Source: Coemansia sp. RSA 487
Lineage: Eukaryota > Kickxellomycota > Kickxellomycetes > Kickxellales > Kickxellaceae
Direction: 5' to 3'
Length of the DNA: 59,548 bases
NCBI GenBank assembly: GCA_027577595.1
Contig: JANBRJ010000099.1
Coordinates: forward strand, 1-59,548
This document shows positions 30,853 through 41,082 of the stretch, one piece after another. The notes beneath the pieces were generated by a model. The model had not been told where the DNA came from. It did no database searches and saw only the letters and a program-made list of their open reading frames with translations. Numbering within the stretch: the stretch's first letter is position 1; each line of letters starts with the position of its first letter. Position numbers and translations under genes: made by a program.

Positions 30853-33800
30853 TTAGATAGTGCCTTCTTCTTCGTTTGCGTGGTATCCGTGGCGACGCAT
30901 CTCTGCAAGGTGTCTTCTGGCACTCACAAGGTCCTTTTCCAGCTTCAGTATCTGAACCTGCTGTTCCATTTCCTTGCTCTTAAACTCAAGGTTGCTCATC
31001 TTGTCATAATCCTCTGTTTGGCGGCTCTCTTCTTCTTTTTCGGTAAGCTTCTGAGTTGCGCGTACAAGATGGGCGGACGCTTCGGTGACTGCCTTTGCAG
31101 CAAGCTCAAGCCGTTCCTGGGTCCTGGAATGCAGCTTCGACTTGACTCTAGATGCAGAGACGATCAAAACCGTAGCAGCAGATACTTCTCGTGCCGCAAC
31201 AACAAGGTGCTCGAAGGAACGGGTGCCCTTGATGACGCCGTCTGCCGTTTCTACAAGATTGTTTGTGGCTACAGCAACAGCCTTAGCAGCGGAAATAAGT
31301 CCTTCAGTCCAGCGGTTATGCTTCTTATAATAGGCGGTTGTAGAGCTGGTTCCGCGGCCTTCGGCAACAATTTCCAGCTGCGATGCAGTAGCTGCTCGGA
31401 TAAGCTGCGCAATGGCATTGGTCATAGCCATCGACGAGTCCAGGATCGCATCGTGCACCTGGACCTGATGATCGCTAAGCGACGAGTCGTGCGGCTGGTT
31501 TGCAAGCGCCTGTAGACGCGCAACAGCATCGTCAATGGCACGGGCAGCATTCAACATCTCGCGCTCAACAAGGTCCGAAACATCCTCGCTTGTGGTTGCC
31601 ACTGAAACCTTCGTGTTATCCTTTGGAATAAGACCCTCTGTCAATGCTGTCAGCGTGCCCAAGCTTTGCTGCAGCTCGCGGTTGGTATCTAAGATCACAC
31701 CTGCACGTTCAGACGAAGGAAGCTTTTCCATGGCGCCCGACTGGCCCTTGATAAAGAATTGGCGACCAAAAAGAGCTGTTTGGCGGCCGGCTTTGATAAT
31801 CCTTTCGATGGAATCTTCATCGTTAGCCAGACGCGAAATGCCCTTGAGGTTTGCTAGCAGATGATCCAGCCCATTTGCAAGGCCAACTGCTGTCGATATG
31901 ATCTGTGTCTGGTCGCCGTCAGGATCAGCCAAGTAGTGGGCAAATGAAGCAGCAATTGAGTTTCCAGAATCATGGACCTGCTCGATTGTGGCTAGAACAT
32001 GCTCGGCAGTAGCAGACGCATTTCCTGGGTAGCTTGGGTCATTGAGATTAAACACCGCCTCATCTGTCTTGTCTGCACATGATCGCAAGATAGAGTCCAA
32101 AATGCGCTTGAGCTTTTGTGCGTGCTCGAGAAGCACCCTGTCCAGCTGGCGCTGCAGATCGCCCTGGTTATCGCCAACTTGTTTCTTCATGCCTGCCATG
32201 GCCATTATGCTGTGGTCCATACCCGCTTGCAAAACCGAAATCTCATCGTCCTTGGCCTGCTTCATACGCTCGTGCTCACTGCGCAAGTCATCGCACTGCC
32301 TGCGCATACGGTCCGCCTCTGATGTTCTTGAATCGAGCAAGCGTTGGATATCCTCCTTTTCGCCAGTTAGCTTTCGGAGTATGTCTTTGACCTCCGAGTC
32401 CTTGTCGCGGAGCAGCTCGCGCACGCGATCCTCGCTGTCTTCAAGCTCGCCACGCAGACGATCGACTTCGTCCTGCTGCCTATTCTCCATGCGCTGCAGA
32501 TCTGCAAGAGCCTTGTCACGCTCGCGCATCATATCAGCCAACTCAAGGTTCTTGCGGCGCATCTCGCCTTCAAGCCTATCCATCTTGGCCATGACCTCAG
32601 CAGCGCTATTTGCCTTCAAGCTTACGTCCTTGAACTTTGTCAACAAGTCAAGATGCTCCTGGCGTAGCTGAGCATAAAGCTTGGCCAAAGCATCGTACTT
32701 TTGCCTCCATTGCTCTATTTGCGCTTGCAGTTGGCGAATCAGCTCGTCCTTGTTCGCATCTTGCTGCTGCTGCAGCTGCTGCAGTTGGCGAATCTGCTCC
32801 TCTAGTGCAGCAACACGCCTGTTGTATTGGTCGATCGACATCTGGTCGCGCTCGTGTTGGCCACGCATCAGAAGAAGCTGCTGCTCCATCTCTTGCATCT
32901 TTCCTTGAACCTGCCGCTGGAGCTGCTCACGCTGGAGCTGTGCAAGTTGCTCCTGCTCCCTTTGCTTCTGTAGTTTCTGTTGTTCGTCATACAGACGCTG
33001 CTGCTCCTCTTGTTTACGTTGCTGTTCAAGACGCTGCTGCTCCATTTGCTGCTGAATAACGATTTGCCTTTGGCGCGCTTCCTCCTCCTGCTTACGGCGT
33101 TGCTCTATTTGCTGCTGGATCTGGGCCTGACGCTGGCGCTCCTCTTCATCCTGTCTCTTTTGCAGCTCCTCAGCGGCCCTACGTTCGGCTTCAATATCAA
33201 TCCTAGGAGAGGAATGTGATTTCCTATCTGGCAGCACTGATGTTGAGCGATTTCCGTCAGCCCCAGATCCGTCTCTGTCTATGACAGGAGAAGAAACATG
33301 GTCGCCGCCCATGAGATTGATCGGATGCTGGGGGAGCTTGGGCACCGAGATAAGGCTTGTCAGGTAGCGAAGGTTGGAGCACTCGAAGTAGAATTTGCGC
33401 AGCATGTAATGCTGGCCATTATAGCGCTTACGCAAGGGCTCAAGGGCTGTTTCAGCACCCTCAACGCGCTTGTGCATGGCTATCAGCATATGCGTCGCAA
33501 ACTTGTATATCCCGTAGCTCTCTTCAACGAGGGGCACAAGCGAAGCAATTCGACACTCGTTATTGGAGGTTCGTGTAAAATGGCGAAAGACGAGCTTTTG
33601 GAATTCGTCAAGACGGTCCTGTAGACTCATAAGATCAGCAATTGTCTCATAGCCCTCATTAGGGTCGTTTGTCCCACGCAGACTGACATACTCTTTGTAA
33701 TCAAACATTCCATTAAACTCGGGGTGAAGGCGATGATACTCGAGCTTTGCGAGAAGAAAGTTCACATAGCCGCGGATAAGCTGGCTATAGTTTCTCCAAC

Positions 33801-34284
33801 CGCCATAAGAGCCGCCGCCAAGACAGTTGCCAAGCTCTTCGAGGAATTTCGTTTGGCCAAGAGCCTCCTGGATTGTGATGTTATGGCCCTCACGAATAAG
33901 CTTGTGAATAGTAATGAGCGCCTTGTAGCATTGCACCTCGTCACTCTTTAGAGGCTGGGACTTTAAGCAGTCCCAAACGGGCATGGATGTCTTATAGTCC
34001 CATGTAAAAACGATACAATCTACAAAGCAAATATGGCAAAAAAGAAAGTAAAAACAACACAACAGTCTTGTTAGTGCTAGTAGGTCAAATTGTTCGGCAG
34101 CGGATGGAAACTAAAACTCTAGATTGCAAGCCTTGCATCTGTGTACCAGCCGACAAGATGCAAACTGCCATTCAGGAAAATGCATACTTCTCACATGTTT
34201 GCGCTTTGGTGCAGTTTCGTCGGTGCTAGTGCCCTTGCGAACAGAAGTAATGAGCTCTTGTTCAGCCTTTATGCGGTCGCCCAT
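30853..34284 (-). CDS. SLA2: SLA2/HIP1R endocytic actin adaptor, two exons
   Basis: Links clathrin-coated pits and PI(4,5)P2 membranes to actin during endocytosis. Exon 1 (34188-34284) encodes MGDRIKAEQEL...ETAPKRKHVR; exon 2 (30853-34019) continues with NCIVFTWDYKTS. The phase-1 join (A | AT TGT) restores the ANTH domain with its lysine-rich PIP2 site (KRKH). The protein is 1087 residues (HIP1R 1068, Sla2 968). After the ANTH domain (about 1-270) come a Gln-rich linker and coiled coil (about 310-690), then the actin-binding talin-like I/LWEQ domain (about 840-1050) and a closing LEKDLVSARRHLAEMRRHGYH helix typical of the family. An upstream in-frame ATG at 34311 would add nine residues. Intron 168 nt. 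Confidence 0.94.
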
Positions 34285-35375
34285 GCGGAGCGAAAACTGA
34301 GCATGGTTCATTGCGAGTATGACTTTACGTTCGTTTGCTCCGATCTCGTAGATGGTGTGAAATTTAGGAGCAGAAAGCACAAAATCAATATAGCAGCAAG
34401 AAAGACACTTGAGTATATGTTAGAAAAAAGTATATTGGTTGCAAATTTGACAAAGAAAAAGAAAAAGAGAAAAGCGGAGATGAGAAAGACGTTTGCCAAG
34501 AGTGAGCATGACCTACTGCCAATTTTTTTTTATCTTGTGTGTAAAGAAAAATACAACGAACACTTTAAAAATCAATCAGGTGTCAAAAATAGAAAAAAAA
34601 ACGTGACTAACGACAGAGCACGGTTTTACTTTTATCTGCTGCCCTTCAAGATCACTTGTATCCACTAGAGATAAACGGAAGCTCTTTATATTGACACGCT
34701 CCTTTATATATTGCCTGTGGTTTCCGCCTCTGTGCGGGCGGCAGGTATGTCATATATAATATTTCAGTAACCACAAATAACCCTCGCGAAGGGCACCAAT
34801 GAGATGATCAAATCAAATAGTTTGTACCTTTTATCACGATGGAAGATCATGTCCTCGCAAAAAAAGTACAGAAAGCATAACAAAATATCGGGAGTCCAGA
34901 TATGAGGTGCAATATTAGTGATAGCAAACAATGTCTCTGGATCTGTTACCTCTGCTGTTGCCGCTGCTACATCTTGGAAAGACATACCCTTCTTTCCTGG
35001 GTCGTGAACATCCAATGCCAAAACACAGCAATGTCTGCATCGCTCGTGTACAATGCACCTGTGAGTAGGTATACTGCATCAAGCAGCCTGGGGTGAAATG
35101 TAAGTTTTGTTGCAGTAGCTATCAGTACATATTCTGTACATACGTCCAAAAATGGGCACGGTGCACAGCCAATTGTATGAAACCTGTGTAGTGATTGCAA
35201 CCAGAGAATTGGATATGTCGATCTCGTGAGGTTCAAACAAAAGTTGATGGCGGCTACAGTGATGAGCCAGTGCTTTTATTTGTCTTATAATTTACTTTCC
35301 TTTTTCCTTCGCAAATGACAAAAAGCTCCAGAATGAATGAATGCATAGTGAATAGTGCAATGTGGCTGGATGGCG

Positions 35376-35418
35376 GCCAAAGCGCAGTTGCTGATGTTGG
35401 GGATATCAGCGCTTTGGC
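35376..35418. repeat. Perfect 10 bp inverted repeat with 23 nt loop
   Basis: GCCAAAGCGC at 35376-35385 is repeated inverted as GCGCTTTGGC at 35409-35418. This could form a stable hairpin in DNA or RNA, or serve as an operator-like site for a dimeric factor. No known element was recognised, and a single such repeat may be chance. Confidence 0.4.
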
Positions 35419-36344
35419 TTATGTGTGATTATGATGATAATGACACGATTCATGACCTGTACAGTCTGCGTGTGTGTTTAGGATACGTGGCGCCACATTA
35501 GGGCTGAATTTCAGAAGCGCCTATATCTCTGGTTTCAACTATGCAACTGCTTTTTTTAAGAGGAAACATTCACTACACAAGGTCGTAATACAAGAGTTTG
35601 GCCATCTGCCACGTTTCTGATAGTGCATTGGCGTTGCTGCAACAAGGTAACACGTTACGTCTATTCTATTCAAGCGGCTGCCAGCTCTTGTTTGTATCTT
35701 TGCCGTTACTGCGCCCAGGCTGGACATTACACCATCAACATGTGCAGTATAGCATACAATGCTGGCCTGTGCCAAAGACGCAAAGACAAAGCGCTCTCCC
35801 TGGCTATCTGCTCACCACAATGCTTATTTATATTTCGGTGCTTAATAGATGAGCTGCTGCTGCACAGAAAATATACGCACATTGGCATGCCAGCATTGTC
35901 TACCAATTCAAATGTCCGAAACATGCATTTCTGCTAGCCAGAGAGAGAAACATGTGTACATAATGACGCAGCCTATGCAATTGTTGGCTGTAGATCTAGC
36001 TCCAACGAGGCCTGCGTTGCGAAAAGAACAAAGTGGCATTTTCTGAAAGGGCAGTATTGTTGCAAGCACACAGAAACAATAACGTCGCCTTGCATGTGTT
36101 GCTTGTTCGCTGAGTTGAACCAGCACACAGGCATTGGCACAGACGACATGTCCATCACCTATAAACCCCCGAGACAATTACATTAGATATTGGGGAGAAG
36201 ACAAAGGGTACAGAGAAAAGCGAGGCTTTCGCAAGCATTTGTGCTCGCCTGACAAAAGTAAAATGGCTGGTGGCCCAGGCCATCTTGCCTGCCACACCCT
36301 TCTTTCGCAGCCCTCGTTCTGCGCTGCGCAGTATACTCCATATT

Positions 36345-36408
36345 CCCCTGACCCGCTCGCCTGCCTGCCCAAGATGCTCTTGACATTTCCTTCTTGTGCG
36401 ATACCCCT
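36345..36408 (+). promoter_or_regulatory. Two CCCCT stress-element-like motifs
   Basis: CCCCT occurs at 36345-36349 and 36404-36408, about 355-420 bp before the trehalose phosphorylase start. CCCCT is the core of the yeast stress response element bound by Msn2/4-type factors. The gene is of a stress-linked kind, but the motif is only five bases, so this is tentative. Confidence 0.25.
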
Positions 36409-36762
36409 CTCCCTGAGATGGCCAAAATAGTGTAACCACGAGCATCATAAATAGAGATGACTTATTCCACCGACATCGGTTGCCTAGACTTTTCTCTTTT
36501 CTCTGTTTGATCTATCCAAGCGCCCGCTGCTTTGAACTCTTTCCGATCCAAACTCTGTGTATCACACTGTTTTTCTTCATTTTCTCACTTTGACTTTGAC
36601 AGCATTTGTCTAACTAGCGTCTATCTTTCCAGCTCATTATTCATCTGGTTCTTTTTTAGTAGCAGCAGAAACAACAACAGCAAACTACAGCCTGTCCGCC
36701 TATTGCTTCGTACTACCAACTCTGTTAAGGAACTGTCCTCTAGCTATATATTTACTCTGACC

Positions 36763-38844
36763 ATGTCAATCCACCACCGCAAGTTTAGCATCCTTGAGGC
36801 CGGATCGCCTCGCTACGTGCTTGCTCGCAAGAAGGCGATTGGAAAGGCAATCTATCTTGGCGTTGCAATGGCTTACAACAACGGTGGCCAGTTTGAGTGG
36901 GCATGCTCCAGCTACGATGGCAGCGAGTTTGAGACCCACGAAGATACCTTCATTCCTAAACAGGAGATGACCGTGCCCCAGCAGCTCGAGAAGCTTAACG
37001 ACACAATCATCCAGATCGTGAGGGACTACGCGCACTCTCATAACTACCGCATCCAAGGCGTCTGTATCGGCTGCGATGAGGAGGCAGCAAAGATTGTTGC
37101 TCAGTCCCCCGAGCTCAAGGACCCGATCCGCAACATGTGCACGCGCTTCTGGTTTGACCTGGATGCGACGCCGTGCATCTATACCCTCCGTGGCCTATCG
37201 CTAACCGAAGAGGCTGCCTCTGCAGCGCGCAAGGTTTATGACTGGTTTACACCACAGTTCCCAGGAAACATTCCGCGCATCGCTGTTGATCCCGAAACCA
37301 ACGAGGTTCTGGTTGACATGGACAGCCACTGCCATATGGTCGACTTGCACCACTTTGAAGAAACCACTGACAAGCCCACCTGGGACAAGCTGCTTGAGCT
37401 TGCCGAGGAATGCAAGCAACGCAAGCTCAAGATTCTCTTCTTCAACTCGACCCCACAGGGCGGAGGCGTTGCACTGATGCGCCATGCCACCATCCGCCTG
37501 ATGCGCTTGCTGGGCGTCGACTGCCGCTGGTTTGTAGCCAAGCCCAACCCCGACGTGTTTGTCATTACCAAGCGCAAGTTCCACAATGTCTTCCAGGGCG
37601 TCACCAGCGATGAGCAGTACCGCCTGACCAGGGAGGATAAGGACCTATGGATCGAATGGTGTGAGCAGAACTTTGAAAACTACTGGGGCAAGGGCAAGGG
37701 TGTTGTCGATGATGCTGACGTCATCATTATGGATGACCCCCAGGTCTCAGCTATAATTCCACATATCCGCAAGCTCAACCCAAACACTCGCATCATTTAC
37801 CGCTCGCACATTGAGATTCGCTCGGATCTGGCGTCTATTCCAGGGTCAATGCAGTATGACCTCTGGGACTTTTTGTGGGGCGGCTATATCAGCCATACAG
37901 ACTTGTTCCTATCTCATCCTGTCGCTGGGTTCATCCCACCACGCGTTCCGCACGAAAAGGTTGCTCTTCTGCCCGCTGCCACCGACGAACTCGACGGCCT
38001 CAACAAAAAGATGTCGTCTGCCGACATTGAGTACTACCGCCGTGTGTTTAACCGCTGTGCCATAGATCAAGGTAGCCCTGAAATCTCTCACGACCGTCCC
38101 TACGTCATCCAAATCGCCCGCTTCGACCCAGCAAAGGGGATTCCCGATGTGGTTGAAGCTTACTGCAACTTCCGCAACCAGCTGACTGCCAAGGGGGTCG
38201 AAGACGACCACCACCCGCAACTTGTGCTTTGCGGCCACGGTAGCGTTGACGATCCGGATGGTACTGTTGTTTACGACGAGGTACTCGAGCTGCTTGGCCA
38301 GCCAGAATACAGCACCTTCGCCCAGGACATTTGTGTTACCCGCCTGCCGGCTTCCGACCAACTTCTCTGTGCTCTTCTGCGCGGCTCTTTCTGTGCCCTG
38401 CAGCTCTCACATCGTGAGGGCTTTGAGGTCAAGGTCACTGAATCTCTTTCCAAGCACAAGCCTGTCGTTGCTTACCGCTCAGGCGGAATTCCCCTGCAAA
38501 TCGAGGATGGCAAGACGGGTATCCTCATTGAGCGTGGCAACACAAAGGGCGTTGCCGATGCGCTGACTCGTCTCTACACAGACACAGACTACTATCAGGG
38601 CTTCGTCGACGAGCTGCGCACCAAGGAGCAGGACAGCAAGCGCCAGCATTACTTTACGCCATTCCAGTCGGTCAACTGGCTCTATCTTGCAACGCAGCTT
38701 GCCTTCAAGGGCAACGATGAGGCTGTGGCAAAGTCTCAGCCCTCGCATGATATTGCAGGCACATACATGGGCAACGGCGAGACCAGAGAGTGGAATGCCA
38801 AGTATGTTCGTGAGTTCTGGCAGAACAGCAATGCCACCGCCTAA
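36763..38844 (+). CDS. Retaining trehalose phosphorylase (fungal trehalose synthase)
   Basis: Reversibly splits trehalose with phosphate to alpha-glucose 1-phosphate and glucose in the cytosol; fungal examples include Neurospora ccg-9 and Grifola and Pleurotus TSase. The protein is 693 residues from MSIHHRKFSILEAGSPRY. Family hallmarks: an N-terminal domain with GVAMAYNNGGQFEWACS, FFNSTPQGGGVALMRHA (about residue 225), the GT-B/GT4 C-terminal domain with YVIQIARFDPAKGIPDVVEAY (about 446) and the acidic GT4 motif SHREGFEVKVTESLS (about 547-561). The frame extends upstream without an ATG; the chosen ATG is the first and follows a CT-rich leader. Codons are strongly biased towards C/G-ending forms, which suggests high expression. 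Ends 117 bp from the convergent RRM gene. Confidence 0.93.
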   Translation: MSIHHRKFSILEAGSPRYVLARKKAIGKAIYLGVAMAYNNGGQFEWACSSYDGSEFETHEDTFIPKQEMTVPQQLEKLNDTIIQIVRDYAHSHNYRIQGVCIGCDEEAAKIVAQSPELKDPIRNMCTRFWFDLDATPCIYTLRGLSLTEEAASAARKVYDWFTPQFPGNIPRIAVDPETNEVLVDMDSHCHMVDLHHFEETTDKPTWDKLLELAEECKQRKLKILFFNSTPQGGGVALMRHATIRLMRLLGVDCRWFVAKPNPDVFVITKRKFHNVFQGVTSDEQYRLTREDKDLWIEWCEQNFENYWGKGKGVVDDADVIIMDDPQVSAIIPHIRKLNPNTRIIYRSHIEIRSDLASIPGSMQYDLWDFLWGGYISHTDLFLSHPVAGFIPPRVPHEKVALLPAATDELDGLNKKMSSADIEYYRRVFNRCAIDQGSPEISHDRPYVIQIARFDPAKGIPDVVEAYCNFRNQLTAKGVEDDHHPQLVLCGHGSVDDPDGTVVYDEVLELLGQPEYSTFAQDICVTRLPASDQLLCALLRGSFCALQLSHREGFEVKVTESLSKHKPVVAYRSGGIPLQIEDGKTGILIERGNTKGVADALTRLYTDTDYYQGFVDELRTKEQDSKRQHYFTPFQSVNWLYLATQLAFKGNDEAVAKSQPSHDIAGTYMGNGETREWNAKYVREFWQNSNATA

Positions 38845-38961
38845 AAGGCTAGCCATTCCAGAGCAAGATCGGTCTTTTTCCTCTTCCTTTCTTTGGTTCT
38901 CAGTTCCATTGTATTTGCCTGTTCTTAATTAAAGGCATTATTTTTATTTCCCTGTCAGGAA

Positions 38962-39837
38962 CTACTGAAGAAGTATTGCCTTGATAAAGTATCTGTGTTG
39001 CTGCTTGCTATCCACTGGAGAGTCTGTGCTACTGTTACTATCGGTGACACTCTGCCATTCTTCGCCGCCTTTGCGAACATACTCAGTGTTGTACACATCT
39101 CTTATGAACCGATGCGCCTCTGAAGACGTCGAAAACTGCACAATAAAGGCACCGCGACGGGATAGAAACGTCTGCCCCATAAGAGGGGCAGGTTGCACTC
39201 CTGGTATGGTTGTGTCAACGATATCGTACTGGCGGTAGTAATCTCTGACCTGGTGCTGGTTCACATACGGCGGATATCCATATAGAAACACCAGTCGACC
39301 AAGTGCATTGCCTACATATTTATCCCGGGTTTTGTTTGGGACAATGCTTTTTAGCACGAAATCGGACCGGATAGTGTGGCCAGCGAACTGTATCTTTTGT
39401 GTGTGGGTCAGAAAGCTGTACGCATCTTGTGCATTGAAGAAAGTCACTCTGCACGAGTTCAGCGGCCGCAGGTTATAGTCGTACTCAAATTTTAAAAAGT
39501 TTATTTTAGACGCAAGCGCTTTAGAGGATATCGAGTAGCGCACGTCCTCAGGCGTTGTGTTGTTAGGCAGGTTGGACAGACGAACAACAAGTGTGGGCGT
39601 TGGGCTGATGTCAGAAGCAACGGACTTGCGTGCATTTGTACCATGTTCTTGCCTTATGCTGCGGCGATGTTCTACAGGATCGACTGCCTTTACGACATTG
39701 CAGCCTTTCTTCTCGCCATATGCTAGTCCTCTGTGCTTTGTCAAGTTTGGTAGCCGTGGTTCCACAAAAGAGCTGTTGGGTTCGAGTATGCCTTTAAAAG
39801 ACAGCTGTGCAAAAAGAGACAGTCTTGTTGCTCTCAT
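38962..39837 (-). CDS. RRM-like RNA-binding protein, probably mitochondrial
   Basis: Protein of 291 residues starting MRATRLSLFAQLSFKG, an Arg/Ser-rich presequence lacking acidic residues. A first RRM-like fold is suggested at about residues 82-165: VVRLSNLPNNTTPEDVR (RNP2-like) and SCRVTFFNAQDAYSF (RNP1-like, with Val and Phe). A second is likely at about 185-285: GRLVFLYGYPP and GAFIVQFSTSSEAHRFIRD. The orthologue is not recognised; mitochondrial RNA processing or translation would fit. The start was chosen because it is the first ATG in the frame. It is convergent with trehalose phosphorylase. Confidence 0.65.
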   Translation of the reverse strand: MRATRLSLFAQLSFKGILEPNSSFVEPRLPNLTKHRGLAYGEKKGCNVVKAVDPVEHRRSIRQEHGTNARKSVASDISPTPTLVVRLSNLPNNTTPEDVRYSISSKALASKINFLKFEYDYNLRPLNSCRVTFFNAQDAYSFLTHTQKIQFAGHTIRSDFVLKSIVPNKTRDKYVGNALGRLVFLYGYPPYVNQHQVRDYYRQYDIVDTTIPGVQPAPLMGQTFLSRRGAFIVQFSTSSEAHRFIRDVYNTEYVRKGGEEWQSVTDSNSSTDSPVDSKQQHRYFIKAILLQ

Positions 39838-40000
39838 TCTGGTTCTAATAAAAAATGAAACGAAAAACAAGTAAAGCGAAAAGTGAGAAAAAAACTGGCC
39901 ATTACACTTTAAAGTTGTGTTGATCTCCGCAAGAAAAAGAGCAAAAGCCTAATCATCTCTCCTTGATCAAAGCTGATTGTAGTATTTAATCGAGATTTCG

Positions 40001-40627
40001 CTACTTTTCATCATTGTTGCGCTTTGTCAACACATCCTCGTAATCCTCAAGCGCTGTTTTGACTTGTTCCGTCTCAATCCCATCCAACAGATCCATGTCT
40101 TTAAGCTGGCGCACCTCCTCGCCCTTTTCCTTCATGAGATCTTGGATGTTGACGTTCTTGTCTCTGAACCAACCCATGTTATCCGCAATAAGATGTCTGT
40201 TTTTACAGTCGTCGCATTGGATTAGCACGACGCCGTGTTTGTATGCATTCTTTGACATTGTCTTATGCTGTCTATGGTTGCAAACCTTACAAGTGAACCC
40301 TATCAACATACGATCTTCGCTGGAAGAAGAGGCTTGTTGGTTGGTGCGCGCATCAGTGGTTTTGTATCGCACAGTGTGCTTTGGTGATGTGGTGATGGCA
40401 ATGCGATGGCCATATATACATCCAGCAGCTTTGTTATAACCTCCTATACAAAACTCTCGGATACTGGTACTCGTAGTATATCTCTTCGACAATGTGACGC
40501 TGTGGAAGCATCTTTCTGATTGCATCGAGCGATTTTGACCCGTAGAGTAGCATACTCTGGATCCGGTGGCAGTTGTGCGGGATGATAATGAAACGCTGGC
40601 GCGGCCAAATAGAGCACGACGAAGCAT
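40001..40627 (-). CDS. ZIM17: ZIM17/TIM15/DNLZ mitochondrial zinc-finger Hsp70 escort protein
   Basis: Keeps matrix Hsp70 (Ssc1) soluble and working during protein import. The protein is 208 residues. It opens MLRRALFGRASVSLSSRTTATGSR, a strong mitochondrial presequence; residues 30-100 are variable. The DNL zinc finger covers about 107-155: FTCKVCNHR and QCDDCKNRHLIADN give the two CxxC pairs and the conserved His/Asp, followed by GWF. This is the standard family arrangement. It is divergent from 5-oxoprolinase. Confidence 0.93.
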   Translation of the reverse strand: MLRRALFGRASVSLSSRTTATGSRVCYSTGQNRSMQSERCFHSVTLSKRYTTSTSIREFCIGGYNKAAGCIYGHRIAITTSPKHTVRYKTTDARTNQQASSSSEDRMLIGFTCKVCNHRQHKTMSKNAYKHGVVLIQCDDCKNRHLIADNMGWFRDKNVNIQDLMKEKGEEVRQLKDMDLLDGIETEQVKTALEDYEDVLTKRNNDEK

Positions 40628-41082
40628 GGCTTTGTGTGTTGCAGCTAGTGATAATCAAGTAGGGTACTAAACGGTAAAGCACACGGCACGAGAAACGGAT
40701 GCTGATAGTATATTCTAGCTCAGGATAAAAGAAAAAGTAGCATAAATATTCGAGATATGAACAAAAGAGCTCTGACTCTTTACAGAATGATTTGCTACTA
40801 CTAGGCAAAAGATATCTCCTCACATACACCTCTATTTGCCTGTGCTACCATGCTTCATTTTGCTTTGCACAGTTATACGCACATAGCACGTGAAAAATTC
40901 GGCTTGCATTCGGGGTCTGGATTGGTAAGCATTGATACAGCGGTAGGTCGTTCAGCGACATAAAAATGTCTGACAGACGAAAGGATGTGGTACCTTTGTT
41001 TTCTTCTACACTTTACCATCTGTATGGGTTATTTTCTTTATTACAAACATATACTATCTCAGCTGTACCTGCTTTATTAGTC
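40628..41082. promoter_or_regulatory. Divergent region between ZIM17 and 5-oxoprolinase
   Basis: AT-rich spacer of 455 bp between the two start codons used here. The last 117 bp (from the ATG at 40966) are open in the oxoprolinase frame and might be coding in a longer form; otherwise they are leader. No other gene is visible. Confidence 0.4.

Larger units (their letters stand above)
34285..36762. other. 2.5 kb gene-poor spacer upstream of trehalose phosphorylase
   Basis: Holds the SLA2 leader at the left and the promoter and leader of the trehalose phosphorylase gene at the right. Between them several open frames occur on both strands, the longest on the minus strand at 34764-35236 in two frames, but none is recognisable. 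A 10 bp perfect inverted repeat lies at 35376-35418. Bases 36540-36760 are CT-rich, as in a fungal leader. The length is unusual in this compact window. Confidence 0.45.

Noticed and set aside
32042-32671. Long plus-strand open frame, Ser/Arg-rich
   Set aside because: It is the antisense shadow of the SLA2 coiled coil; composition follows from Gln/Glu/Arg-rich codons on the other strand.
35598-36050. Several short open frames upstream of trehalose phosphorylase
   Set aside because: They overlap one another on both strands without recognisable content or clear splice links.
37201-37604. Minus-strand frames inside trehalose phosphorylase
   Set aside because: Antisense of a strongly codon-biased gene, which often leaves long open shadows.
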